This document shows, piece by piece, positions 48,679-62,070 of a stretch of DNA of 64,000 nt. A program made the translations under genes and the position numbers. The notes under the pieces were generated by a model. That model saw only the letters and a list, made by a program, of their open reading frames with translations, searched no databases and was not told where the DNA came from. The number at the start of each line of letters is the position of its first letter. Position 1 is the first letter of the stretch. The stretch is from Drosophila persimilis (taxonomy: Eukaryota > Arthropoda > Insecta > Diptera > Drosophilidae), in assembly GCF_003286085.1 (NCBI RefSeq), contig NW_020825329.1:1178001-1242000 (forward strand), read 5' to 3'.

Positions 48679-51600
48679 ATGCAAGTGGAAAGGTTATTGC
48701 CAGAGAAGATCCCACTGATAAGTAGTTCCTTTACACATACGCCTAAAGTAGCTCCAATAGTCTTAAGAATATTGCCAACGCGAGAAAATATATCTTTCGC
48801 CGGTCAGGAAGGTTTAATTAGAATCCTGCAAGCGGCCTTGACTGACCTAAGTGTAAAGCAGAGAACAAAGGAGCCCACTGGTATTGAAATGGCATCTTCT
48901 GAGGATGGCAATTTGGGCACGACAACAGAGACAGTGACTATGACTGCGACATCGTCTGCGTCAGCATCAAACCCATATCATAGTAGTTCAACCCATAGTA
49001 ACTCCAGCAAGGGTGCCGGGCGTTCGAATAATTGCAAGCGCCAGAAGTTTTGCGGTTTAGTGGAAACACCTAGCAGGAGCGGCGGTGATCTCGATGATTC
49101 CATTCAAGCTCCTGACGTGGCCCCGAATAAAAGTGTAGGAGATAGCGACGAATCTCAACAACAACAGCCACATCAATCTGTCACCGTTGAGAAGGCACAA
49201 CCATTGCCAGTTCCAGCTCTCGATAGCTCCAGTAACTGTGGGAGCAGTAAGAGTCCTCAAAAGATTGGAGGCTATGATAACGATCTCTATATTGCCCCGG
49301 AGCAGGCTCTGGTTACGAGCGTGGAGTTGGTAGTGCCAGCGCCACAGACAGCAGCTGTACGACACTTGGAGGAGCCATGTAATGGGTCAGGGGGAGACTC
49401 ATCTTTGATCAACACCAACAAACGGCAGTACAATTCGGGTGCTCTCTATGATGCCACTGGTTCCTCCAATTCGACAAAATATTTTTCAAATGATAAAATC
49501 GATGGTTGTGTAAATGACTCCTCCAATTTGAATGTAAGAATTCCTACTAACTTAGCATTAGCAGCAGCAACTGGTGATATTTTGCTGGCAGATCGAAGGG
49601 CTTCGATATGGGCTCCACATGATGAGGAGCAAGTGCAGGTAACAACGCCAGAGACAACGGCACCAGACGACACCAAGCAGGGTTCTGTGAATGTAGGCTC
49701 AGAGCTGCCTTATCGAACGGTACAGCAGCAACGACACTCTGAACTGTTGCTTCAGATCGAGAAAGAAAGCTCAGGAGCAAGTGAAGGACTTCCATTAACC
49801 CTGCAGCATCATCATGATAATTCGACACAGAGCCAATACGGGCAACAACAAATCCTTGATAGTCAGCTGCATAGCAATATGTATGCACAAATGATGCAGC
49901 AACAGCACCACCATCAGCAGAACATTCATGAGCAAAACTCCCGAAATCAGCAGCATGCAAACTACTCCAGCTATAACCCACATTTTCAGCATTCTGAACT
50001 CTTTGGAGTACATCACAGTGATCATCATCGCCAGCAGCAGCAACAGCTTCCACATCACATGGAGTGTCATGGGCATCTGCATCAGCCATCTCCTCTTGGC
50101 CAGCAGCAGCAACAGCAGCAGCAGCAACAACAGCAACAACAACAACAACAAATACACGAAGCTTATCACGATCTCATTATGGATGATTTTCACGAAGATC
50201 CAAACTCGGCGTACAAATTGTAAGTAATGAAAAGTATTCAGTAAAATAGGTATAATAATACTCTGATGTACTGAAGAATGTCTTATCGGCAGTATCATAA
50301 TGAAATGGTTAATATTTTCTTGTGATTTTATGTTTTTATTCTCTATCTTAAATTTTTCCGCATTCTGTTATTACACTTGTCTTTTACAGAACGCTCTCTC
50401 CCGGTAATGTGAAGCCGGAAAATCAAGACGATGGCTACGAGACCAGTGCTGGCGATGTTCTGACTCCTAATTCCCACAGCTCATCGACACACTCTGTCAC
50501 ACCACAGCATCAGATGCAACACCCCAATATTGGGCTAATGCAACTAAGTCAAAGCAAAACGGAAGAGCTGGTGTCATCCCATAATACAGTAGCCGTTGCC
50601 GCCCCACCAGCTTCTGGCACCAATGGCAATCAGGCACAAGCTCCTCCGCCCCTGCCACATCTTTCCAGCAATGCTAATGCTGCTGGTGTTGATCCATATA
50701 GCTTCATGGGCGAGGAGATGCGCATGCTTTCGCCGGTTAGTCGCCATATAGAGGACGTCGCCTCAAATACGGCAAGTTATGCAGGCGTGCCGGCTCCAAT
50801 TTCAGTGCCAAGTGGAAACACAGAGTGCTCTAGAGGGGACATATATCAACATCAGCATCCACAACAGCATATGCGCAACAGCGAGCCTTACAATGACATA
50901 GATAAAGTTGAGTCAACTGATAGCTCTCTCTGCGGTCTGCCATCTAAGCCAACTCCGAAGAAGAGAGGTCGAAAAAAGAAGCTTATAACTGAGGAAGACG
51001 CAATGCAAATGTCTGCATCCGTTTCTCAACCGGGGTAAGTACTGTCTGCATTTATATATTTGCCACAGGCTTAAGGAAGCGGGTATTTCATATATTTTGA
51101 TATCGACTTTTGCTCAAAAGAAACTGTGCCGCTAATTCTGGCTGCGACGATGCTGCTGGCGATTCACTACTGGGAATGAAGCCCAAGGAGCGCAAGAAGC
51201 ACGACAGATTCAATGGCATGTCCGAGGCGGAGGTCATTAAAAGGACTATTCCAGACCACCTATGTGATAATCTCGATATCGTTATAGTGAGTTGTAAATT
51301 TCGGATGAAATGCGATCACGTCACCTTATTTCCCAAACCAAGTCTAGTTTTGAGAGCTATTTTGAAAACCTTTCACTTACATTTTGCAGGTCGGTATAAA
51401 CCCTGGTCTCTTTGCGGCATATAAGGGACATCACTACGCTGGACCTGGAAATCATTTCTGGAAGTGCCTGTACTTGGCTGGACTCACGCAGGAGCAAATG
51501 AGCGCTGATGACGATCACAAGCTGCTTAATCATGGCATTGGCTTTACTAATATGGTGGCGCGTGCCACAAAAGGTTCGGCTGACTTGACCAGGAAAGAAA

Positions 51601-54301
51601 TCAAGGAGGGAAGCCGCATATTGCTCGAAAAACTGCAAAGATTCCGCCCCAAAGTCGCCGTTTTTAATGGAAAACTTATATTCGAAGTTTTCTCGGGTAA
51701 AAAGGAATTTCACTTTGGTCGTCAACCTGATCGGGTCGATGGCACTGACACAGTGAGTTGTTATCTACCGACTGTGAATTTCAATCATTTAAATGTCAAT
51801 ACAATTTTTTTATTATTATTTTTTTTCTTTTGAATTTCCCATACGCGAAAAATGACAAAAATTCTATTTTATTGCAGTACATTTGGGTGATGCCTTCATC
51901 ATCAGCACGATGCGCACAGCTGCCACGCGCCGCAGATAAAGTTCCCTTCTATGCGGCGCTAAAGAAGTTTCGCGACTTTCTGAATGGTTTAATACCTAAC
52001 ATTGATGAGTCAGAGTGCGTATTCACAGATCAGCGCATACGTCAATGCAGTGAGCAGCAGCAGCCTGATGTCAACAATACTATACAACCGCATGCTGAAC
52101 AGCAAGTTGGCTTGATATTTGTCGATGGCGGTGGTGGTGGCGGTGGTAGCGAAGGTGGAAGTGTTGAAGGTCCTAGTCAGATGTCTGAGAAATTATTGCC
52201 ACATATGACTCCTAATGTGCCATCGCCTAACAGTGTAAATGAACGCGGAACGTTTGCATACACCGGCGATGATAATACTATAAGAAATGCACCAAACACC
52301 ACTATTGGGGAAAACACTTATTTGTTTGGACATCAGCAGGCTTTACCACAGCAGCCTCAAGAGAAAAAGAAACGCGGCAGACCAAAGAAGGTGAAGGGGC
52401 AAGAAATGACTGATCCTTCCACAGGAAGCAAAATCACAATGAGCAGTCAACAAATGGCACACCACGACTTTAATAATATTATGAATCTTTCCATGATTGC
52501 GGGTGGAGGCAATCCGGAAATGCCAAAAAAAAAGCGAGGCAGGCCAAAGAAACTAAAACCCACAATGGATAACATAATACCAGCCAAGCAGCAACATCAC
52601 CAACATACTAATGCAAATCCCAACTCACAGCCACCAGGATTGTCTGCCATGCACCCGCTCTCGATGGAACATATTGCATCATCACCACAGAGCAACCATC
52701 AGATTCCGCCCAGTCTATACAATACGCCGCCACCTTCGCATATACTGTATACGGCATCGGCGTCGCCAATGGCTTCCCCAGCACTAAACTGCAACTACAC
52801 TCAAATACACGGACATGGAACTCCGCCAGTGGGTCAGTCGGTTTCTGCTGCTCATGGTACGCCACCTATTCTTGATCAGCAGAATGATCACATGCTGTCC
52901 CAAAAACAGAGCCAGCCAATGGGATTAGGCATCGGCATTCGAGATCAACCGCACCTAGGCGAAACGCCGCCGCCTAATTCTCCAAACATGTGCACCGCAG
53001 TCGATTTCGATCAACCAGATGATAACCCTGATGGGCAAGGCCGGGAGCAGACCCAAGGGCAGGCACAGGAGCAAGGACTCGGCATGGGGCAACAGCAATC
53101 GCAAACCGTGGACAAGGCCCAATATGTTAGTCCTGGCCCTGAAGCAGATGTTAACGCAGTACATTCTCAGGATCATTATCAGCAGTGGATTTCACCGCAT
53201 ACGCATCAAGGCCAGAAACCAATTCTTCAACAAATGCATCAGCAGCCACAGCCATTGCAGTACCATCAGGAACCGTCGGAGCACTGGCAGCGCTATGAGG
53301 AGCAAAATCCCTATTTGCTAATGTCTCCCCACCATCAGCTAGAGCAGAGTCCTCAACTGGGAAACTTGCAGAGTCAGAACCCAAGTACATCTGTCCAAAT
53401 CGGGTCAGATGTCGCACGTAAGAGCTTGTCGGGCTTAGAGTCACTGGTTGATCAAATCCCCGCTATCAGAGAGCATGATTCCACCCCCATACCACCAGCA
53501 ACGGCAGCAGCTGCTGCTGCCGCTGTTGAAAGTCGATTATTGGGTCTACACCAACAGCAGCAGCAACAGAAACGTTGCCACCAGGACAACCCAGTACAGG
53601 TGGAGTCAGGCAGATCTGCGAACGACGGTAGCAATGTACTGAATAATAATTTTTCTGTTAGCAATCTCGCTGCCTCTGCTGCGACAACGGACAACGTAAC
53701 TGCATATACCAGCAGGGCGGAAACCCGAGGCAGCAGCGAAAGTAGTAATAATAATCAGAATAATTGCAGCACCAGCAATGAATATGCCATCCATAGCCCC
53801 ACCGGTTATCCGCATCATGCCACACATTTGATCACTAGCGCGTTGGGAGCAACAATAAATAATCCAGAACCACATCCGCATCCACACCCACACACACATC
53901 CTCATCCACATACGCATCCACAAATGTATATGGATCATGCGCACATTGCCAGTCATATGGCTCATATGCCACCAGTAAATGTGAATTCAGTGTACGCGTC
54001 AACAGCATACGGATCGCATCCCCAACATAGCACAGGTGGTCCAGGCGAATATGCTGCCGCTCATGGCCACTACGGTCTGGGCAGTCCTGTGCAGGCTACA
54101 GGCAGCACAACTACATTACATGTGCCAAGTCCAAATTATCCATATGCCCACCCGTATAGTCACACCACGCCACAGGCAAACTATCCATCTTATGGTCATC
54201 CCCATACCCATCATCACTCCCACCATAGTCATCCTACGCATCATCTCAGCGTTTTTGATCGTCTCAAGCCGTCCGACATAAGCGGATACGGAGGTTTCTG
54301 A
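48679..54301 (+). CDS. Thd1: Thd1, G/T(U)-mismatch DNA glycosylase (TDG family), large insect form
   Basis: Thd1 removes thymine or uracil from G mismatches in base-excision repair in the nucleus. Exons 48679-50219, 50390-51034, 51121-51286, 51390-51752 and 51878-54301 join in phase to 1712 aa, close to the D. melanogaster protein as I recall it. The glycosylase core (about residues 790-1000) begins DRFNGMSEAEVIKRTIPDHL. It includes VGINPGLFAAYKGHHYAGPG, whose Asn is the catalytic residue in human TDG, then NHFWKCLYLAGL, LNHGIGFTNMVARATKGSAD and the recognition segment YIWVMPSSSARCAQLPRAAD. Both ends are long low-complexity extensions: a 20-residue Gln run near 50101-50150, three AT-hook-like basic motifs (KKRGRKKKL, KKRGRPKKVKG and KKRGRPKKLKP), and a His/Pro-rich tail (PHPHPHPHTHPHPHTHP). 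An alternative start is MASSEDGNLG at 48889. Confidence 0.95.
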
Positions 54302-57300
54302 TTTAAGCACCCAGAACAAGAACAACAGCAATTGACGTAACCAGAATCACAACGATACGAATAATGCGGCTCGATGCGAATGTAAATCGTAGGGTACGAT
54401 ACAGCTACTTTTGCGTCTCGCCGCATCTCAGCAATATTTATCAATCTCCGGCCTTGCCGATTCTAGTTTAAGTAAACCTTAGATTTTATAAGTAAGATAA
54501 CCAAAGACTTCGCCCAATAGATTTTTCTTTGATGTAGCGTTACATACTAAAATTGGAGAAAACAATAATAATTGAATATAATAATAATATATACGTAAAC
54601 GAAAATTAAATTTGCATAGTAACAAAAAATTTGTTACTTACTCGAACTTACAAACAGTTTGATAATATTCATCTACTAGAGCCTTGCATGAACCGAAAGT
54701 AAAGGATACATTATAAGTAATGTGAAACTAACACCCTTCGCCGTCGCAGTGTGATCGCATGATCCAAGTCCCCTAAACGAAACTTTAAATGGCGTCTCGT
54801 TTGAGGGAAAAATTAAACTACATACATATACGAATAATATAAAATGCCTATGAATGATGTATTTTTTGCTTGATTTTATGGGACATTGCCAACATTAAAA
54901 CCAACGAATTTAACTTTTTAATTTAAAAATGGTAAGCAACGAGCCTGAAAACCTCTGTAACAACTATTGCCCGCCATTTTCATTATGTTTAGGTGATAAG
55001 AATCAAGACGGTCAAAACAGTGATAAAAGTGTAGCAACTGCCTTGAATACTGATATAATAGAAACTAACAGTAGATTTATGCATGGCTCTTATAAATATA
55101 TACGAATACGTACAAATATGAAATGCGAATATTAACAAAATGAATACTCATGTAAAATCGTAACCATTTTAACTTGTTTAATGAATGATATCTCAGTTTT
55201 GATTTTATTTAAATACTGTATACCGTCACGAATTGAATTTTTGTCGGAAATTGTCACAAATGAAGACACATCAAACGTTTTGATAAACTAGAGGTAATAT
55301 CCGGTACTTACATGTACACCAATTCACTGTTGCAATTTAACTATTGGGTAACCAAACAACAAGATCGAAAATAGTAGTAGCTACTACCAATGTCAATGTA
55401 CATACTACATAAATACATACTATTTGCATACATATGTATGTATGAATATTAATATTGATATACTCTTGTATGTATGTAAATACTTCACAATGGGCAAAAT
55501 GATGTACTAGACATGTATGTATGTATGTTCGTTCAAAGTGTCCTACTAATAACTATTAAACTAAATGCATACGTGTGTGGACACTGCGAACTTAAATTTA
55601 ATTACACAATGTTAAAAGGTTATAAGCAAAGGATTTATGTACTTTACATAAATGATTTTGTATTTTATGTAATTCTAATATTATTTACATTTTTATTAAT
55701 GTATGTTAGCAACGCATTACTATAACAATAAAATCAGTTTTTAAAGGTGCAACCAATAAACAGTATACGTAGAATATTCAACGGAACACCAACGTAATAT
55801 TTTGAGCGGCTGATTGGTGACTTTTGAAATGAATCAACTATTACCGCCATAACGCGTATATTTATTTAAATATAGACAAAAATTTACAAGCTTCCATAAA
55901 AACTGTTTAAAATAATATACAATTTGTTTTATAATCAAAGTCCAGGTTATATGAATAGATACTAATTGTTCATTGTGTGCTTTGAGTAAAACAAACTTAT
56001 TACCGAAGAGTATTGCATTACAACTTAACGATTACTGTCTAGGCAGAATAAATATAATTCTGTGCTAAAAAAGGTCTCTATAATAAGAAAATTGGGCCAT
56101 TTTCCGCTGTAATGCGAAGATTTCTAACGTTTTAAACTGCCTTAATAAGTTGATTAAACGAAAGCTGCAAAGAAAGCTTAGTTAATTGGGAAATTCTTCG
56201 ATTAGATATTTCGCTATGTGCGTTCATAACTGGAAAACAAATCATCACATTTTAAATACCGTTTTCAATACCCAAATAACAATTTGAAGAACGTTTTGTC
56301 GGTTATGTATATACATTAATAAATGTATTCATAATAATTTCTGATCCGTTTTGTTATGTACATATCATAGTGCGACTGGTACGGTACTGTACCTCCGAAC
56401 ACGTACACATTCATAAACAATTATCTTATCATAGAACATTTGTGCCAAAACATCGATCGTCTTTTCCCTGTGGTGTTGCAGATTTTGTAATCTATGTTAT
56501 ATCGAATACTGAAGAATAGCAAATTTGCATTGCATAAAAATGTATTAAAGTTTTTCACTATATTTGTAATTTTTTTCGTTTCTGGAGAGACCCTACGAAA
56601 TCGTTTTCCATAAATGTCTGTCTCCCATAAGTACATTCGAGTACGGCTAAGCTTTTTTTCTATATGTCGAAATAGAGAAGTTATCGAAGCAGATTTAGAA
56701 GTTTTAGGAAAAGGTTTTGAAGCATAAATAATTACATACAAATTCATATGCTTACTTATATATAATTGTGACATAAATACAGATGTAATTCGGAAGACTG
56801 TGACGAAATGTGTATATTGTGTGTATTAATTAATTACTATTTATATATATTAAAAAGTAGCACTAATGTACGTATGTATATTCTTATATATGTATATTCG
56901 AATATGTTTTACTAAGATAATATTTCATATCTATGTGTTTTTTTTCGTTTGCTCATTGTAGAAAATGCAAACACTTTCTAGGCCATAATAAATCCTTAAA
57001 TGGTTTATATTTTCCTTAAATGAATGTAAGTACTGTTCATGATATTTCTCCATAATTCTTCTGTCTGGTCAAATGGAAAAAACGTTACTATCAACAACTA
57101 TATTATTGTAGGAAAACAATGTAAGACATCTTTATTTTATTTATTTTTTTATACCTACGGATGTAAATTCTTGGAATTTGTTAAAGGTTCAATTGTCTAT
57201 TAGAACGATTAGTTCATGCCGTATTAGGTATTATAGCTATAAGATGTTCGACTTTCTCGATACCTGCTTCATTCTTGCTACTGAGACGCGTCTTTGCCAA

Positions 57301-58207
57301 TGTGGGGTCAGAGCGAGTATAAGATTTTGCAGTCGGAGGTCAAAAGTCGACAGTTGTTCGCTCTATACTAACAAGCTATACTAACATATTAGTATATTAT
57401 ATAGATTTCTGTCCCGGGCCCTGTCATTATTATAGCCATGATGATGAAAACAATTTCCAGCATACTCCCAAATATTATAAAACTCGAATCATTCGATACA
57501 AAGAGCAAAAAATATGTAAGAACTAATATTAGAACATATGTAAGTAGCGGTTGCGGTTCGTCTCTTTCTCACTATGTTTTTCCCATCGCTCATAGCAAGA
57601 GCGAGCTTTGACGTCCTACAAAAATCCCTCCTGTGCCTTTGGAGAATTCCGATACCAAAAGACAAAGGATGCGCCACCAATCGATTTCGATACAAACTCC
57701 GCCGTTCACGTATAATTACGTAAAAAACATTTTGTATAGGTTACATTACATATAATATAATATATAACATATACATATGTACATCATATCTATCTCAGGA
57801 TATAATTCGATTTTTTTGTACCGATCCGGCTCTGGCGCTCTCTGCACACTCGTTGCCTACGGGCAATGTACGAATTCCCTAATGATGGTGGTGAGTGTCG
57901 TAGTGAAAACGCCATCATGAAGTAGAATGTCTTATTTCCTTCCCTAGCCTCTTAGGAAAGTTTTAAGCCAAGGATGCTTAAGTGTTATTTTGCCAACGTT
58001 TTGCCGTGCCAAGTTTTAACTCTAATAATTGAGTGCCCACTGATTAAGGGCAGACACTTTCACGCTAACAGTGATGGCAGATCGTCTGCATTGGTCGTTA
58101 CCTTCTACTACTAGTACTGCTAGTACTTCCCCGATGTTGAAGAGCAGTTTCGGCTCCTTCACAATCCGGATAGGATACTTATCATTATGACCCCGCTAAA
58201 TACCTAA
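54302..58207. other. Thd1 3' flank and intergenic region
   Basis: The first part is likely Thd1 3' UTR. The rest is AT-rich with TATG microsatellites (55430-55445 and 55513-55530) and no recognisable coding sequence. Open frames of 60-117 codons on both strands have no conserved features that I can see. Confidence 0.45.
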
Positions 58208-59030
58208 TTATACCCGATACTCAAAATGAGTATTGGGATATATTAGATTTGTGGTGAAAATCGATGTGTGTAACGTCCAGAAGAAATCGTTTCCGACCCC
58301 ATAAAGTATATATATTCTTGATCAGCATCAATAGCCGAGTCGATTGAGCCCTGTCTGTCTGTCTGTCCGTCTGACCGTCCCTATCAGCGCCTAGTGCACA
58401 AAGACTATAAGAGCTAGAGTAACGACGTTTTATATCCGTGATATGTGATATGCCACTGCTACAAGGACATTTCAAAACTTTGCACCGCCCACTTCCGCCC
58501 CCACAAAGGGCGAAAATCTGTGGCATCCACAAATTCAGAGATACGAAAAAACTGAAAACGCAAAATCGTAGAGTATAATAATATCTTCCAGAGTGCAAAA
58601 TCGGAACCAGATCGTATAATTATTATAGCCAGAATCAAGAAAACAATTTCATTCTTTCTCGCTCTGTCTCTGTCTAACACACAGGTTTCATGGTCGGTTT
58701 TGCCAATAGCAAAATGTGAGTTCAAGGATCTCAGAACCGATAAGAGCCAGAGCAACCAAATTAGGTATCCACACTCCTGTGATATCGGACCTTGACCGTT
58801 TGGTCTCAAAATTTCGCCCCATCCCCTTCCGCCCCCACAAAGAACAAAAATCTGTTGCATCGGCAATATTGCAGATTCGAGAGAACTAAAAACGCCAAAT
58901 CATAGATAATGACCATATCTATCAAATTGTTGAATCTGGATCAGATTGGATCATTTTTATAGCCAAAAGGAACAAATCAATTTGCATTGGCTATGCAGCT
59001 CCCGACGTCACGCTCAGACTGATTTTCTGA
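58208..59030 (-). mobile_element. DINE-1/INE-1-like element, copy G (reversed, 5' end missing)
   Basis: Starts with the terminal palindrome at 58210, carries the GTCTGTCTGTCC core near 58350-58375, and runs to GCTCAGACTGATTTTCTG at 59030, where it breaks off before the 5' hairpin. One internal module is absent. Confidence 0.8.
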
Positions 59031-59629
59031 AATAGCAGATCAAAACGATACTATACCCCGTCTAAAAGAAAGAAAGAAGAGAGTATTATCAAAGACTATA
59101 CAATACCAAGATGTTGCATGAGGAACAAATTCTTTTTCAATTTTCTTTTGACGCTTCATGGTAAGGGCGCGCGGGGCTATTACTTCAATTCTCTTTTACG
59201 CTACCTTCGCCTCCGAAATGCTACTCGGCTTCGTCAATGCCTCGGTCAGCGTCGAGTCGGTGTGTCTCGAGAGAAAGAATACAAAAACAAAATATGAATC
59301 GTCTGCGTACCGAAACCGTAGGGCAAAAATAGTATGAGTGCTTTAGATAAATTTAATGTACGCATCTAATAGAGAATTTTCCAATCGAATTTTCCCACTG
59401 TGCCGCTCCAAAGCATCGGCGATCCGCGACCACCGCTTCGACGGTGCTGAGGCTCGAGAGTCCAGAATTGCCGAACAGACGAAACCGATGGGCAGCGGGG
59501 TCGCGGTAGAGACAAAGTACAGGCGAAAAGGGAATTGAAACCCCGCGCGCTCCCTCGTGCCTTTTGGGTTCTAATGTTAGGACCCGCTAGTCTTTGGTAT
59601 TATCAAATTTGGGCAATACAATATGTAAA
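59031..59629. other. Spacer between DINE-1 copies G and H
   Basis: Less AT-rich than its surroundings (for example 59400-59560). It may be part of an unidentified repeat, but no domain, terminal repeat or RNA was recognised. Confidence 0.35.
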
Positions 59630-60270
59630 GAGAAGGAACGTTGTGAGTTGCTGCGTACACCGCAACTCTACAGTTATACCCGATACTAAGTCAGTATGGC
59701 TCTCCTCCGGCAGACGCCGCTAATATTAAACGACACGACAAAGAGTGCATGCGAGAGAGACAGAAAATCAGTCTGAGCGTGACGTCGGGCGCTGCGTAGC
59801 CAGTGCAAATTGATTTGTTCCTTTTGGCTATAAAAATGATCTGATCTGATCTGATCCAGATTCAGCAATCTGATAGATATGGTCATTATCTATGATTCTG
59901 CGTTTTTAGTTTTCTCGTATCGTCGAAATTGTGGAGGCCACAGATTTTCGCCCTTTGTGGGGGCGGAAGTGGGCGGTGCAAAGTTTTGAAATATTTTTGT
60001 AGCAGTGACATATCACAGCAGTCTCGATCCAAAACATCGTTGCTCTAGCTCTGATAGTCTTTGAGCACTAGGCGCTGAAGGGGACGGACAGACGGACGGA
60101 CGGACAGACGGACAGACAGACATGGCTCAATCGACTCGGCTATTGATGCTGATCAAGAATATATATACTTTATGGGGTCGGAAACGATTCCTTCTGGACG
60201 TTACACACATCCACTTTTACCACAAATCTAATATACCCCAATACTCATTTTGAGTATTGGGTATAAAAAT
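59630..60270 (+). mobile_element. DINE-1/INE-1-like element, copy H (internal deletion)
   Basis: Has both ends of the repeat (5' hairpin from GAACGTTGTGAGTTGC, 3' palindrome and TATAAAAATG) but is only about 640 bp. After TTCTGCGTTTTTAGTTTTCTC (59897) it passes straight into the last internal module, skipping about 450 bases present in copy B. Confidence 0.85.
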
Positions 60271-60963
60271 GCCCTAAAGTACTGTGCCTGAGCTTTACTA
60301 AGTAAAGAGAAGAGAGCAAAAGAAAAGAGAATTTTATACTTGTTCATATCTTTATTTAGTCATAATTTTATAATATATGCACATCTTTTGCCATTCATTA
60401 AATATATAGGAACTTTATAAATATGTATTTATATCTTTCATTTTTGTAAGTTCTACTCAATTTTTGCAGCAACTCTGGTTAATACATGTGTACGTAGATG
60501 TTAATATTAATATTACTTTTTCTTTTAATTTTAATTTCTTCCCGATTCACAAAGTGTGTATGTTGTATAGCATGTACTCAAATGTCTCTATGCAGATAGC
60601 TAGGAACGGTGAGGTGATATCAAAGTTCCCTTCCAATCCCATTTGCACACATAATATGTAACTTGGTCATGTCACTAAAGAAGTCCCATTAAAAGCCCAA
60701 ATAAAGATGATTTGTAGGAATACATAAAGGAAAAATAGGATGCATATAAATACATGTAAATCTGAAGAAAAAAGTCATATATATTTGGGTATTTGTGAGC
60801 TGACGAATCTATTCAGATGCTTTCGTTATGTATATGATGATATGTCATATATATTATTGTATAAATAGGATTGCAATGTAACAGTTGATCTTTAGTCTGA
60901 TCTCCACATATTATATTCTGTGTGCTGAGGGTTGGGTTCATGTGCATGTGTGTATTGTATGCA
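60271..60963. other. Spacer before the LTR element
   Basis: AT-rich, non-coding. The bases just before 60964 (TGCA) may be the insertion target. No gene seen. Confidence 0.4.
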
Positions 60964-61494
60964 AGTTAACGTACCCAATTCCATTGAGCTCTTATACGAG
61001 TTGTAAACAATCTTTGGTTTTCCAAAACGAAAACAATTTCAATCTTGGGCCTCCGCCTAATTGATTTCTAAGATGTACAATCTCAAGCGCCCCCGCCGCA
61101 ATCCCATTCTTTGACACTCGCCTAAATGGAAAACCAATGTTTGCCCACACCCGGCTTCTCATAAACAATCTCACTCCCGGCTTTCTGCAGATCCTGCACT
61201 TTAGGCCTTTTACAGTTCTCTCTTTGGATGACGAAATCTAATACTCGGGATGGCGAAATCAATTGAAATGTTTATAGAAAAACGATTCCCGAAAGGGATC
61301 AACGATGCAAAGATCAGAAAGTTCAAATCAGTCTTGATCCAGCAGCGACACCGCAAAGTCTAGCTAAATATTAAGATCGCGCAATCCCTTGGCCCGGAAT
61401 TCCTTTGTGACCCTCTACTTAAATCTATATCAGTGAAGTTCGAAGTAAAATAAAAACTTTTTAAAAACACAATCCGCTACCGCAGTTGTTTAAT
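60964..61494 (+). repeat. 5' LTR of the gypsy-like element
   Basis: Bounded on the right by the primer-binding site and on the left by AGTTAACG, the kind of start seen in gypsy LTRs. The left limit is inferred from this motif because the partner LTR is outside the window. Confidence 0.65.
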
Positions 61495-62070
61495 TGGCGC
61501 CCAACGTGGGGCGACGTTGTCTAAAAAGCACCGAATGATAAAAGTGTTGCGTCGTGCCGAAACCCGAAGGACAATTAATTAATGGAATAAATCCTTCAAA
61601 ATTAAAAACGCGGAGTGACTGTGTGATATAGATAAAAAAAAGTGAGATAAAAAGGAAACAAACCGGAGCTTAGGGTGTGCAAAAACAAATACAAATACAA
61701 ATACAAATACAAATACAAATACAAATACAAATACAACGCAAAATACAAATAAAACAAAAAGCTAATCAAGGCAATTCGTAAATACAAAAAAAACCAAAGA
61801 AACCCAAAGTTTTTAAAAAAACAAAACCAACAAAACCGACAAAACCAAAATACAAAGAAAGTGAAACGATCAGCGAAGCCAAAGAAGGAAGACCCCCAGA
61901 AGACCCAGCTGAGCAAAGAAATTTAAGAAGGAAGACCCGTTCGAAGATCTGCCAAACTAAGAAGGACGACCCCTACCGGATATTTCGTGAGCAAGAGTTG
62001 TATTAATAAATATATAAGTTCAATTAGGATATATAAGATTATAAAAACTAACATATAAGAAAAATTAAAA

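Noticed and set aside
49057-50298. Several minus-strand frames over Thd1, rich in Leu and Met
   Set aside because: Produced by the CAG/CAA repeats of the coding strand read backwards.
61602-61916. 104-codon minus-strand frame rich in Phe, Leu and Tyr
   Set aside because: Low-complexity reading of the ACAAAT repeat and A-rich leader of the LTR element.
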